Positions 1 through 8,096 of a stretch of 37,342 bases of DNA are shown one piece after another (position 1 is the first letter of the stretch; each line of letters starts with the position of its first letter). Both the position numbers and the translations under genes were made by a program. The stretch comes from Bacillota bacterium (lineage in GTDB: Bacteria; Bacillota; UBA994; UBA5500). The DNA lies in assembly GCA_029781045.1 (NCBI GenBank), contig JAKOXL010000018.1:1-37342 (forward strand), in the 5' to 3' direction. The notes beneath the pieces were generated by a model, which made no database searches, was not told where the DNA came from, and was given only the letters and a program-made list of their open reading frames with translations.

Positions 1-147
1 CATCTAAGCGTGAAGTCCCCCTCAAGATAAGATCTCCCACTAGGATAACTAGGTAAGACCCCAGGAAGACTACCTGGTAGATAGGCCGGATGTGTAAGTG
101 CTGAGAGGCACTGAGCTGACCGGTACTAATAGGTCGAGGGCTTGACT
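1..147 (+). rRNA. 23S ribosomal RNA, 3' end only (partial)
   Basis: The first ~147 bases match the conserved 3' terminal part of bacterial 23S rRNA: the stretch around 110-143 has the familiar GAGCTGACCGGTACTAATAG and GTCGAGGGCTTGAC signatures of the last helix. The 5' part lies outside the window. The exact 3' end is an estimate, placed just after the GGGCTTGAC box by analogy with Bacillus 23S. A 5S gene follows after a ~57-base spacer with no tRNA, so this is the distal end of an rrn operon on the plus strand. Confidence 0.93.
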
Positions 148-204
148 TCACAAGCGCATCTTCGATGAAATATGATCCACTGTCCAGTTTTGAGGGTACA
201 ATTT

Positions 205-318
<114 letters not shown>

Positions 319-330
319 GCCTTCTTAGAA

Positions 331-366
331 AAACCCCTGTGGTTCAAGCCGCAGGGGTTTTTATTT
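331..366 (+). terminator. Rho-independent terminator of the rrn operon
   Basis: A 12-bp stem (AAACCCCTGTGG at 331-342 with CCGCAGGGGTTT at 349-360, one G:U pair) and a 6-nt loop are followed by a T-rich run (TTATTT). It sits 12 bases after the 5S gene and ends the rRNA transcript. Confidence 0.9.
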
Positions 367-380
367 GCCTTGAGCAACTA

Positions 381-389
381 TGGTATAAT
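381..389 (+). promoter_or_regulatory. Extended -10 promoter for the FAH-family gene
   Basis: TGGTATAAT at 381-389 is a perfect TGn extended -10 element. The -35 region (about 361-366, TTATTT) is poor and overlaps the U-tract of the rrn terminator. It lies 56 bases ahead of the GTG start at 445. Call based on consensus match only. Confidence 0.6.
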
Positions 390-444
390 CCTGCTGACTG
401 GTTAATGTGGCGGCGATTTATATCTAGAATAGGGGGATTTCCAA

Positions 445-1209
445 GTGTTCACTCATTACATACGATTCTCCTTCGACGGCAAAACCCATTACGGGCAACT
501 ACAAGGAGATCAGGTTGCCATTATAGCGGGCGACATTTTCTCAGACTTTGAACTAACCGACCAGATTGTTCCTTTGGAGAGTGTCACATTGCTTACTCCT
601 TGTCAGCCCAGAAGCATTGTATGTGTAGGCCTAAATTACCGCCAGCATGCTCTGGAAATGGGCTTGCAGCTACCTAGTGAGCCCGTCATCTTTCTCAAAC
701 CCCAGACTTCTTTGCTGCCGCATGGGGGTAATATAGTCTATTGGCCCATGGTGGGACGGCTGGACTATGAGGCGGAGCTGGCTGTCGTCATTGGTAAGCG
801 CTGCCACCGGGTAAGCAAAGAGGAGGCAATGCGCTACATTTTCGGCTACACAATTGCCAATGATGTTACCGCCCGGGACTTGCAGAGTAAAGATGGGCAG
901 TGGACCCGCGCCAAGTCTTTTGATACCTTCTGCCCCTTAGGGCCCAGTATTGTCACCGATATCGACGGAAGTAACCTACGTCTAAAAGCTATACTAAACG
1001 GCCAGGTAAAACAGGATAGCACCACTGCTGACCTGATTTTCAACATTCCTCAACTGGTCAGTTTCATTTCGCACGTGCTCACTCTCCACCCGGGCGATGT
1101 TATTCTAACTGGCACGCCTTCCGGTGTGGGGCCCATGCAGGTGGGCGATGAAATAAGGATAGAAATAGAGGGACTGGGCCACTTAATCAACCGCGTGGTA
1201 GCTCCTTAG
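445..1209 (+). CDS. Fumarylacetoacetate hydrolase (FAH) family protein
   Basis: 254 aa, starting at GTG 445 with a GGGGGATTT ribosome binding site just upstream. The protein has a short N-terminal domain (about 1-50) and a C-terminal FAH catalytic fold. Family marks include VGLNYRQHA (about 61-69), the metal-binding DYEAELAVVIG stretch (about 107-117) with acidic ligands, ANDVTARDLQ (about 137-146), and GTPSGVGP near the C-terminus. FAH-family enzymes use Mg2+ or Mn2+ to cleave or isomerise beta-diketo acids; small members act as acylpyruvate hydrolases, oxaloacetate decarboxylases/tautomerases or HHDD isomerases. The substrate cannot be chosen from sequence. It is a single-gene unit between an extended -10 promoter and its own terminator, so context gives no pathway. 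Confidence 0.88.
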   Translation: MFTHYIRFSFDGKTHYGQLQGDQVAIIAGDIFSDFELTDQIVPLESVTLLTPCQPRSIVCVGLNYRQHALEMGLQLPSEPVIFLKPQTSLLPHGGNIVYWPMVGRLDYEAELAVVIGKRCHRVSKEEAMRYIFGYTIANDVTARDLQSKDGQWTRAKSFDTFCPLGPSIVTDIDGSNLRLKAILNGQVKQDSTTADLIFNIPQLVSFISHVLTLHPGDVILTGTPSGVGPMQVGDEIRIEIEGLGHLINRVVAP

Positions 1210-1234
1210 GGTATGTTATCCGTCTGTTTGCAAG

Positions 1235-1265
1235 CACACCTATGTAGGAACTTAGGTGTGTTTTT
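1235..1265 (+). terminator. Rho-independent terminator after the FAH-family gene
   Basis: Perfect 8-bp stem CACACCTA (1235-1242) with TAGGTGTG (1253-1260), 10-nt loop, then five T residues. Confidence 0.85.
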
Positions 1266-1349
1266 GCATTTCCCTTGCAAAAGATGGGAAACAACGATAT
1301 CATGCAAAGTAAACATAATGCTACTCTAAGGTAAAGGTAGGCGATCTAT

Positions 1350-2219
1350 ATGACAAGTGTAGTAGCTAAGATTCAACAACGTTATGCGGAAATGACACGT
1401 ACGCAGCAGAAAATCGCCGACTTTATGCTGGCTAACCCACAAGCGATGACCTTTATCACGCTCAGAGAGCTCAGTTCAGCAGTAAATGTATCGGAGATTA
1501 CAGTTTTAAATTTCTGCGTGGCGCTAGGGTACGAGAATTTTAATGAAGTGAAGTATGAGTTCAGAAAATACGTAAACACCCAATGCAAGGTAATGGTGCA
1601 GGCAGAGAACAACTATTTATCCCCTGGGGTGCCTAGACGGGAACTGGGCGATAAGCAAAAGCTTCTGTTGGAGGTCTGTCAAGAGGAGTTCAATATGACC
1701 CAGGATTTCTTTCAATCACTAAACCTGGAGAGCATTTTCCAAGCGGCGAAAATGATATTGGAAGCTAAGGCAGTTGTAATCTGTGGGTATGGTGTTTCCA
1801 AGCAGATCGCCGACTTCTTCTCCATGCGCTTAGCCCTACTTGGTCTGCCCTCTGTCATAGTCAATACCGAATCGGCAGACAGTATCCAAGCGGCCCTGCC
1901 CTTTCTTACTGAAGACGTATTGGTAGTAGCCATATCTTTTCCCGATTACTATTTAATGACTACTAAGGTGGCCGAATACGCCCATAGTAACAGAGTGCGG
2001 GTATTAGCAATAACCGACTCTTTAGACGCCCCGGTGGTCAAATACGCAGCATTAACACTTACTGCCCGGACCACCACCCGGCTCTTTTTGAACACGATAG
2101 GGTTACCGCTTATGTTGGTGAATTTTATTACCAGCGCAGTCAGCATCGAAAAGAGCGCCCAACCGGAGACCCAGTTGGCGGTAACCGAATCCTTTGCCAA
2201 CTTTTTTAGCACTGAATAG
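1350..2219 (+). CDS. MurR/RpiR-family transcriptional regulator (HTH + SIS domains)
   Basis: 289 aa from ATG 1350, preceded by AAAGGTAGG. Residues about 1-77 form the RpiR-type helix-turn-helix (TRTQQKIADFML, then LRELSSAVNVSEITVLNFC and ALGYENFNEVK). Residues about 124-250 form a SIS sugar-phosphate-binding domain (AVVICGYGVSKQIADFFSMR; VVAISFPDYY; VLAITDS). Family members sense phosphorylated sugars or related ligands and repress or activate neighbouring catabolic genes. Here it sits directly upstream of a peptide transporter operon, 90 bases away and separated by a terminator, so control of that operon is a reasonable inference. The usual SIS serine-rich S-x-S-G-x-T signature is replaced by SFPDYY, which may mean a non-standard ligand. 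Confidence 0.88.
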   Translation: MTSVVAKIQQRYAEMTRTQQKIADFMLANPQAMTFITLRELSSAVNVSEITVLNFCVALGYENFNEVKYEFRKYVNTQCKVMVQAENNYLSPGVPRRELGDKQKLLLEVCQEEFNMTQDFFQSLNLESIFQAAKMILEAKAVVICGYGVSKQIADFFSMRLALLGLPSVIVNTESADSIQAALPFLTEDVLVVAISFPDYYLMTTKVAEYAHSNRVRVLAITDSLDAPVVKYAALTLTARTTTRLFLNTIGLPLMLVNFITSAVSIEKSAQPETQLAVTESFANFFSTE

Positions 2220-2234
2220 TTGGTTTCATGCCTC

Positions 2235-2260
2235 CCTACCTGGAAGTGAGGTGGTTTTTT
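2235..2260 (+). terminator. Probable terminator after the RpiR-type gene
   Basis: CCTACCT (2235-2241) pairs with AGGTGG (2249-2254) with one bulged T, followed by six T residues (2255-2260). The stem is short, so confidence is moderate. Confidence 0.6.
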
Positions 2261-2308
2261 ATATAGGAATAAACAATTATAGTAGACACCATAAGAATTC
2301 TACATTGC

Positions 2309-2337
2309 TTGACGCATACTAAAGTAGATGTTATGAT
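2309..2337 (+). promoter_or_regulatory. Sigma-A promoter of the peptide-transporter operon
   Basis: TTGACG (2309-2314), a 17-bp spacer, then TATGAT (2332-2337). Spacing is ideal and each box matches consensus at five of six positions. The predicted transcription start is near 2344, 31 bases before the TTG start chosen for the substrate-binding lipoprotein. This rules out translation starts upstream of about 2344 for transcripts from this promoter. Confidence 0.8.
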
Positions 2338-2348
2338 TTCGATGAAAT
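2336..2348 (+). promoter_or_regulatory. Candidate operator (inverted repeat) at the transporter promoter
   Basis: ATTTC-GAT-GAAAT is a 5-3-5 inverted repeat that overlaps the end of the -10 box and the predicted transcription start. RpiR-family proteins often bind AT-rich inverted repeats of GAAAT/ATTTC type, and such a gene lies immediately upstream. This is inference from position and symmetry only; chance occurrence is possible. Confidence 0.25.
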
Positions 2349-2374
2349 TACTTTCACAAAAGGGAGGTAATAAT

Positions 2375-4066
2375 TTGTCTAGTAAGTGGTCTACTAAAAG
2401 GTTGTTTGTTCTTTTCCTCACATTCACCATGGTTCTTTCGGTATTTGCCGGTTGTACACCGCAGGGAAAAGACACTGGCAAAACTGCCGAACTAGACGCG
2501 GAACAGTACATTAATACTTACTTAGTGGCTGACCCGACTACACTAGATCCCAGTCTACGTTCCGATTCCTATTCCAGCAGTATTCTAGTTAACACGCTAG
2601 AGGGTCTGGTTCGCATGGAAGAGCGGAATGGGGAATATTACCTCAATCGGGGCGACGCTGAGAGATGGGAAAGCAATGAAGATGGTACCGTTTGGACCTT
2701 CTACTTGGGGGATAACAAGTGGGAAGACGGTGTTCCTGTGACTGCCGACCAGTATGTTTACTCTTTGCGACGCAGTAGTGCGCCCGAAACCGGTTCTCCC
2801 AACAGCTACTTTCTAGCGCCCATCAAGAACTTTGAAGCAGTAAACAAGGGTGAGCTTGATGTTACCGAGCTGGGTGTAAGAGCCATCGACGAGAAGACGC
2901 TAGAAATCACCCTTAGCGAGCCGGTTCCTTCCTTCTTAAGCATGATTGATACAACAGTTTACTATCCGCAACGCCAAGATAAGGTTGAAGAGTGGGGCGA
3001 GAAGTATGGCTCGGAGGCTCAATATACCATTTCGAATGGGCCATTCAAGGTAGCAAGTTGGACTCATAATAGCTCCATCGTGCTTGTTAAGAATGACCAG
3101 TATTGGGATGCGGAAAACGTCAAGCTAGAAAAGGTAACTTACTACATAATGCCCGACGAAACCACCTACTACAATGCTTTTGAAGCCGGGGAGATTGACT
3201 TCGTCGGCACCGGTAAGACTGAGTGGCTAGAAAGATTCAAGAGCCGTGAAGATACTGTTTACAACTCATATACGTCTGCAACCATCACCTACTCGTTCTT
3301 CAACACTGAAGATGAGCTGTTCAAGAACGCCAATATCCGCAAGGCGTTCATGCTAGCCATTGATCGTGAGGATATCAATGAGGTATGTTTCAGTGGCCTA
3401 CGCGTTCCCACCTACGGTTGGGTCGTACCTACCATCTCCGTTGGTGACAGGAACTATCGTGAAGCCGCAGGTGATATGGTCAAAGAGATGCTTGAAGAGC
3501 TCAAGCAAAATGGCCAGACTCCCAAAGACCTCCTGCTTAAGGGTATGGAGGAACTAGGTCTGGGTAATGACCCCAGCAAATTAAAGGTCACCTTTAGCCT
3601 TGCTGGTACCGACGAATGGTTCCGCAACCTGGGCGAGTACCTACAGCAAGTGTACAAGCGGGAGCTAGGTGTCAACTTGGAAATCAGTTTCGCCGAGTGG
3701 GGCATTTTCTACGACAACGTTACCAAAGGTAACTACCAGATCGGCTTTATGGGTTGGGGTGCCTACTACAACGATCCGTACGACGTACTCAGCCTCTTCG
3801 TGTCGGACTATGATGCCATCGAAACCGGCTGGAAGAATGCCCAGTATGATGAGCTGATCCGCAGGGCGTCCACCGAAATGGATGAAGATAAGAGACTGCA
3901 ACTATACATCGATGCTGAAACCATCTTGATTAAGGATGAGGCTGTTGTATCGCCGCTAGCCACATCACGGGTCAATCAGTTTGTACGCGACTATGTGCAT
4001 GGCTATTCAACCCTTGGTTTCTCTAACATGGGCTTTAAGTATGTCTATACTGTAGGCAGGCCGTAG
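2375..4066 (+). CDS. Oligopeptide/dipeptide ABC transporter substrate-binding lipoprotein (OppA/DppA family)
   Basis: 563 aa from TTG 2375. This start is preferred because GGGAGG at 2362-2367 is 7 bases upstream; a longer in-frame ORF begins with TTG at 2309, but that codon is part of the promoter. The N-terminus is a lipoprotein signal: basic SKWSTKR, hydrophobic core LFVLFLTFTMVL, lipobox FAGC with the lipidated cysteine at residue 27. The body is SBP_bac_5 type (DPTTLDPSLRSDSYSS early, WTFYLGDNKWEDGVPVTADQ, then ISNGPFKVASW). Anchored outside the membrane, such proteins capture peptides for the permease encoded next. A strong hairpin separates it from the permease genes, which usually gives the binding protein higher expression. 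Substrate specificity is not readable. Confidence 0.93.
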   Translation: MSSKWSTKRLFVLFLTFTMVLSVFAGCTPQGKDTGKTAELDAEQYINTYLVADPTTLDPSLRSDSYSSSILVNTLEGLVRMEERNGEYYLNRGDAERWESNEDGTVWTFYLGDNKWEDGVPVTADQYVYSLRRSSAPETGSPNSYFLAPIKNFEAVNKGELDVTELGVRAIDEKTLEITLSEPVPSFLSMIDTTVYYPQRQDKVEEWGEKYGSEAQYTISNGPFKVASWTHNSSIVLVKNDQYWDAENVKLEKVTYYIMPDETTYYNAFEAGEIDFVGTGKTEWLERFKSREDTVYNSYTSATITYSFFNTEDELFKNANIRKAFMLAIDREDINEVCFSGLRVPTYGWVVPTISVGDRNYREAAGDMVKEMLEELKQNGQTPKDLLLKGMEELGLGNDPSKLKVTFSLAGTDEWFRNLGEYLQQVYKRELGVNLEISFAEWGIFYDNVTKGNYQIGFMGWGAYYNDPYDVLSLFVSDYDAIETGWKNAQYDELIRRASTEMDEDKRLQLYIDAETILIKDEAVVSPLATSRVNQFVRDYVHGYSTLGFSNMGFKYVYTVGRP

Positions 4067-4104
4067 GCGAAAGAGGCAACAGCGACTCTTCTACGCATGC
4101 ATAG

Positions 4105-4135
4105 GGAAAGGCAGCGCCAAGGGCGTTGCCTTTCC
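4105..4135 (+). other. Strong intercistronic hairpin between binding-protein and permease genes
   Basis: A 14-bp stem (4105-4118 with 4122-4135, one G:U pair) closed by a 3-nt loop AAG. No U-tract follows, so it is not a standard terminator. In opp/mal-type operons such hairpins stabilise the upstream mRNA or partly attenuate transcription, giving excess binding protein over permease. Confidence 0.75.
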
Positions 4136-4193
4136 TGCTAAGATCGGTCTTTCGCATAATTCTGGTCAATCAATGACGAAGGGAGTTTTGCCC

Positions 4194-5126
4194 TTGTTAA
4201 GATACGCGATCAAGAGAATAGGCTACGCCGTAGTGACCCTATTTATAGTGGTTACGGTAACCTTCTTTCTCATGCGGAGCATTCCCGGCGATCCCCTCAG
4301 CCATATGGCGAGAGCATTGCCGGAGCAAACACGGGCCAATTACTATGCCAAATATGGACTCGATAAGCCCCTCTTTACTCAATATCTAATGTATATGAAA
4401 AACCTACTACGGGGGGATTTGGGGGAAAGCGTTCTTTACCCGGGGCGTTCGGTCAGTGAGACTATCGCCAAAACCTCTCCTATCTCCGGCCTGGTTGGTG
4501 GTATTGCCCTTGCCATAGGTTTTGTCATCGGCATTACCCTTGGCATTATCGCGGCTTTGAACAAGAACCGCTGGCCCGATTATCTTGTAATGTTTGTTGC
4601 CATCTTGGGCACCACCATACCGGTCTTTGTGTTCGCCTCTTTGTTGCAGTATTTCGTTTCAGTGAAATTGGGTTGGTTGCCACCTTCTGGCTGGGGTCAA
4701 CCTCGTCATTTGGTATTACCTATTATAGTTTTGTCCTTCGGGCCGGTGGCATCCTTCGCCCGTTACTTAAAGTCCAGCATGCTTGATACTTTGAGCCAAG
4801 ACTATATTCTCACGGCCCAGGCCAAAGGGCTAAGTCAGCGGGACGTAATCCTTCGGCATGCTCTACGAAACTCCATGTTGCCTATAGTCACTATTTTGGC
4901 CGGGCGTATTGTGGGGGTCTTTACCGGAGCCTTCGTTGTGGAGCGCATGTTTGGTGTTCCTGGAATCGGTTTCTACTACATCAGCTCTATAAACAACAAT
5001 GACTATACCATGATTTTGGGAACCACCGTGTTCTACGCGGCTCTGTTTGTCATAGCACAACTTGTTGTTGACTTTGTTTACATGCTGGTCGACCCACGCA
5101 TCAGAATAGTGCCGGAGAGCCGATAA
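4194..5126 (+). CDS. Oligopeptide/dipeptide ABC transporter permease, OppB/DppB type
   Basis: 310 aa from TTG 4194, chosen because GAAGGGAG (4178-4185) is 8 bases upstream and the protein then begins MLRYAIKRIGYAV, the usual OppB N-terminus. ATG 4173 is in frame but lacks a ribosome binding site. Six membrane segments are visible: about 9-29, TSPISGLVGG onward, LVMFVAILGTTIPVF, LVLPIIVLSFGPV, the region after the EAA loop, and a C-terminal one ending VDFVYMLVDPRIR. The EAA cytoplasmic loop reads DYILTAQAKGLSQRDVILRH, which contacts the ATPases. With the second permease it forms the peptide channel. The downstream permease gene starts 13 bases later. Confidence 0.93.
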   Translation: MLRYAIKRIGYAVVTLFIVVTVTFFLMRSIPGDPLSHMARALPEQTRANYYAKYGLDKPLFTQYLMYMKNLLRGDLGESVLYPGRSVSETIAKTSPISGLVGGIALAIGFVIGITLGIIAALNKNRWPDYLVMFVAILGTTIPVFVFASLLQYFVSVKLGWLPPSGWGQPRHLVLPIIVLSFGPVASFARYLKSSMLDTLSQDYILTAQAKGLSQRDVILRHALRNSMLPIVTILAGRIVGVFTGAFVVERMFGVPGIGFYYISSINNNDYTMILGTTVFYAALFVIAQLVVDFVYMLVDPRIRIVPESR

Positions 5127-5139
5127 GGAGGAGCGAGCT

Positions 5140-6063
5140 ATGCAGGAAGAAATCAGCAAGGAGCTATTTCAGATTATTGGCCCCGAAGACAACGAAGCTG
5201 AGAAGATTGCCCGCCCTCGTGTCAGCTATCTTAGAGACGCCTGGAGAAGATTTCGGCAGAACAAGGTTGCAACCTTAGCACTGATTATCTTGGGAATACT
5301 TGCTTTCATGGTCATCTTTGGGCCCGCCATTAGCGGTTACAGCTTTGAGGAAATGGATACGACTAACCGCAACGCTCCTCCCAGCAGAGAGCACTGGTTC
5401 GGAACAGACAAGCTGGGGAGAGATCTGTTTGCACGGGTCTGGCAAGGTGGCCGTGTGTCCATGATCATTGGTTTAGTAGGCGCTTTCGTATCCTCCTTTG
5501 TTGGCTGCATTTACGGTGGCATCTCCGGATACTTCGGGGGCCGCGTCGATGACATTATGATGAGGATCGTGGAAGTGTTAATCAGCGTCCCATATCTGAT
5601 CGTTGTTATCTTGCTTTCCGTGGTACTAAAGAGCAAGAGCCTCGGCACCCTATTGCTGGCCATGACTATTACCGGTTGGTGCGGTATTGCCCGCATTGTG
5701 CGGGGACAGGTGCTACAGGTAAAAAGTCAAGAATATGTGCTGGCTGCCCAAGCTTTAGGGGTAAAGCCATGGAAGATAATCTTGCGCCATGTTATCCCCA
5801 ATGTTCTTAGTGTGGTTATAGTAGCTATCACCTTTGACATACCTGGCTACATTTTTGGTGAAGCCTTCTTGAGCTTCCTTGGTCTAGGCATTCAGCCCCC
5901 TAATACTAGCTGGGGTGCCCTAGCCGCCACAGCGCAAAGCATGTACGCCTTTTACCCCTATCAACTCTTTATTCCTGCGCTGATGATTGCTCTAACCATG
6001 CTTTGCTTCACTCTGCTGGGCGACGGTCTGCGCGATGCACTCGACCCGAGACAAAGGAAGTAA
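5140..6063 (+). CDS. Oligopeptide/dipeptide ABC transporter permease, OppC/DppC type
   Basis: 307 aa from ATG 5140 with AAGGAGG placed 8-10 bases upstream. An N-terminal cytoplasmic stretch (1-40, with SYLRDAWRRFRQNKVATLAL) leads into TM1; then the periplasmic HWFGTDKLGRDLFARVWQGG motif typical of OppC, and five further membrane segments. The EAA loop is EYVLAAQALGVKPWKIILRH. The C-terminus DGLRDALDPRQRK is typical of the family. It pairs with the OppB-type subunit. The ATPase gene follows 12 bases later in the same operon. Confidence 0.94.
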   Translation: MQEEISKELFQIIGPEDNEAEKIARPRVSYLRDAWRRFRQNKVATLALIILGILAFMVIFGPAISGYSFEEMDTTNRNAPPSREHWFGTDKLGRDLFARVWQGGRVSMIIGLVGAFVSSFVGCIYGGISGYFGGRVDDIMMRIVEVLISVPYLIVVILLSVVLKSKSLGTLLLAMTITGWCGIARIVRGQVLQVKSQEYVLAAQALGVKPWKIILRHVIPNVLSVVIVAITFDIPGYIFGEAFLSFLGLGIQPPNTSWGALAATAQSMYAFYPYQLFIPALMIALTMLCFTLLGDGLRDALDPRQRK

Positions 6064-6075
6064 GGGGGGCTAGAA

Positions 6076-7107
6076 ATGGACAAGATTCTGGAGGTAAAGA
6101 ACCTGCGGGTTTCATTCAATACGTACGTGGGTGAGATTCGGGCGGTAAGGGGCGTCAGTTTCGAACTGCGACGGGGTGAAACGCTGGCCTTTGTTGGTGA
6201 ATCGGGTTGCGGAAAAACGGTGACTGCCAAGTCCATTCTCCGTCTATTGCCGCCAGTAAGCGCTGAGATTAAGGCGGGCTCGGAGATTCTGTACAAGGGG
6301 GAAAACGTGCTACAAATGGGCCAAAAGCGGCTGCAGAGGTACCGGGGGAATGAGGTCAGCATGATTTTTCAAGATCCGATGACCTCACTTAATCCAACTA
6401 TGACCTGTGGCCAGCAGATCGTGGAGGCCCTCATGCTACACAAGAAGTTAAGCAAACAGGAAGCAAAGGCGGAAGCCATAAAGACCTTGGAACTGGTGAA
6501 GATACCCGATCCAGAGAAACGCTTTTCAGCCTATCCCCATGAGTTATCCGGCGGCATGAGGCAGCGAGTGATGATAGCCATTGCCCTTTCCTGTCAGCCT
6601 AGTATCCTGATCGCCGATGAACCGACGACTGCGCTGGACGTGACCATACAAGCGCAAATCATAGATCTGCTGAAAGAGTTAAAGGAGAAATTGGGAACGG
6701 CCATCATTTTGGTTACCCACGACCTAGGTGTTGTGGCTACTTTGGCCGACAGAATACAGGTTATGTATGCTGGGCAAATAGTGGAAACCGGAACTGCTCG
6801 CGAGATTTTCTATGAACCTCAACACCCCTATACGTGGGCCCTGCTGAGTTCGGTTCCGGGACTAGCGGAGCGCAGTAAACAAGAGTTGTATTCACTCAAA
6901 GGAACTCCGCCCGACCTCATCATGCCACTAGAATGTTGCCCCTTTGCGGCCCGATGCGAATATTGCATGAAGGTATGCAGACAACAGATGCCGCAAGTGA
7001 CCAATGTCACGGCTACGCACAACGTTGCTTGTTGGTTACAGCACCCCCACGCACCTAAAGTCAAACCTTTTTATGAAAGGGGTTTAAGCCATGCACAACA
7101 AGCGTAA
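6076..7107 (+). CDS. Peptide ABC transporter ATP-binding protein, OppD/DppD type
   Basis: 343 aa from ATG 6076, with AAGGGGGG upstream. Nucleotide-binding domain: Walker A GESGCGKT (about residues 42-49), Q-loop [11 protein letters not shown], signature LSGGMRQRV, Walker [14 protein letters not shown]-loop THDLGVVA. The C-terminal oligopeptide-transporter extension contains a Cys pattern C-x5-C-x6-C-x17-C (C288, C294, C301, C319) with extra cysteines at 287 and 297. A [4Fe-4S] cluster has been reported in this extension of a mycobacterial DppD (from memory), so a cluster is possible here. It hydrolyses ATP on the cytoplasmic face, paired with the next gene product, whose start overlaps this gene by 17 bases. 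Confidence 0.94.
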   Translation: MDKILEVKNLRVSFNTYVGEIRAVRGVSFELRRGETLAFVGESGCGKTVTAKSILRLLPPVSAEIKAGSEILYKGENVLQMGQKRLQRYRGNEVSMIFQDPMTSLNPTMTCGQQIVEALMLHKKLSKQEAKAEAIKTLELVKIPDPEKRFSAYPHELSGGMRQRVMIAIALSCQPSILIADEPTTALDVTIQAQIIDLLKELKEKLGTAIILVTHDLGVVATLADRIQVMYAGQIVETGTAREIFYEPQHPYTWALLSSVPGLAERSKQELYSLKGTPPDLIMPLECCPFAARCEYCMKVCRQQMPQVTNVTATHNVACWLQHPHAPKVKPFYERGLSHAQQA

Positions 7108-8086
7108 CGAAGAGCCATTGGTCGAGGTAAGAAACCTCTGTAAGTACTTTAGGCAGGGCCGTTCCGTGCTCAAGGCAGTTGATGATGTCTCTTTCACTAT
7201 ATATCGCGGCGAAACTTTAGGTTTGGTCGGCGAGTCGGGTTGCGGCAAGACGACCTGCGGGAGAACAATCCTTAAACTGTACAGTGCCACTTCTGGGCAA
7301 GTTCTTTACAAAGGTCAGGATATAACCAACTCCATGTCGGCACGGGAACTTCTGGCTTTTAAGCGCAGTGCACAGATTATTTTTCAGGATCCCTACTCTT
7401 CTCTTGACCCCCGGATGACTATTGGCGAGATAATAGCGGAAGGGATGGATGTGCATTTTCGCTATACTCCTGCCGAGAAACAGCAGAAGGTTAGGGAGTT
7501 ATTGGCCAAGGTAGGCTTGACGGAAGATTACGCGAACCGCTTCGCCCACGAGCTTTCAGGAGGTCAGAGGCAGCGTATAGGGATCGCCAGAGCGTTGGCA
7601 GTGGAACCAGAGTTTATTGTGTGTGATGAGCCGATTTCTGCCCTAGATGTTTCTATTCAGGCGCAAATAGTCAACCTGCTAATCCAATTGCAGGCGGAGC
7701 GTGGCTTAACTTACCTGTTTATCTCCCACGACCTATCTATGGTGAAGCACATTTCTGATCGCGTCGGGGTAATGTATCTGGGTAGCCTAGTTGAAGTGGC
7801 CCCAAGCAAAGCCATCTTTGCCCACCCGTTGCATCCCTATACGCAGGCTTTGCTTTCCGCCATTCCAGTGGCCGATCCCGATTTTGAGGCTACTCGGGTA
7901 CGTGTCAAGCTGGAGGGAGAGGTTCCAAGCCCCATCAATCCGCCATCCGGCTGCAAGTTCCGCACGCGTTGTCCTCACGCGATTAAGGTTTGTGCTGAAC
8001 AGCAGCCACCGTTGGTGGAAGCGGAGCCCGAGCACTTCGTGGCGTGCCACTGCTGGCAGCACCTATATGGTGATGGGCGCAAATAG
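7091..8086 (+). CDS. Peptide ABC transporter ATP-binding protein, OppF/DppF type
   Basis: 331 aa from ATG 7091, which lies inside the end of the preceding ATPase gene (17-base overlap); GAAAGGGG at 7076-7083 is the ribosome binding site. Motifs: Walker [13 protein letters not shown]-loop [11 protein letters not shown], signature [15 protein letters not shown], Walker [13 protein letters not shown]-loop SHDLSMVKH. The C-terminal extension carries the same C-x5-C-x6-C-x17-C pattern as its partner (C288, C294, C301, C319). It is the second ATPase of the heterodimeric motor. tldD follows 10 bases downstream, so protease genes appear to be cotranscribed with the importer. Confidence 0.94.
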   Translation: MHNKRNEEPLVEVRNLCKYFRQGRSVLKAVDDVSFTIYRGETLGLVGESGCGKTTCGRTILKLYSATSGQVLYKGQDITNSMSARELLAFKRSAQIIFQDPYSSLDPRMTIGEIIAEGMDVHFRYTPAEKQQKVRELLAKVGLTEDYANRFAHELSGGQRQRIGIARALAVEPEFIVCDEPISALDVSIQAQIVNLLIQLQAERGLTYLFISHDLSMVKHISDRVGVMYLGSLVEVAPSKAIFAHPLHPYTQALLSAIPVADPDFEATRVRVKLEGEVPSPINPPSGCKFRTRCPHAIKVCAEQQPPLVEAEPEHFVACHCWQHLYGDGRK

Positions 8087-8096
8087 GAGGCCTACT

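Noticed and set aside
148-204. tRNA gene in the 23S-5S spacer or after 5S
   Set aside because: No cloverleaf or TTCGA T-arm pairing in these short spacers.
7791-8096. N-terminal extension of the tldD ORF upstream of 8097
   Set aside because: It overlaps the OppF-type ATPase gene in another frame, is not TldD-like, and ATG 8097 has a perfect AGGAGG.
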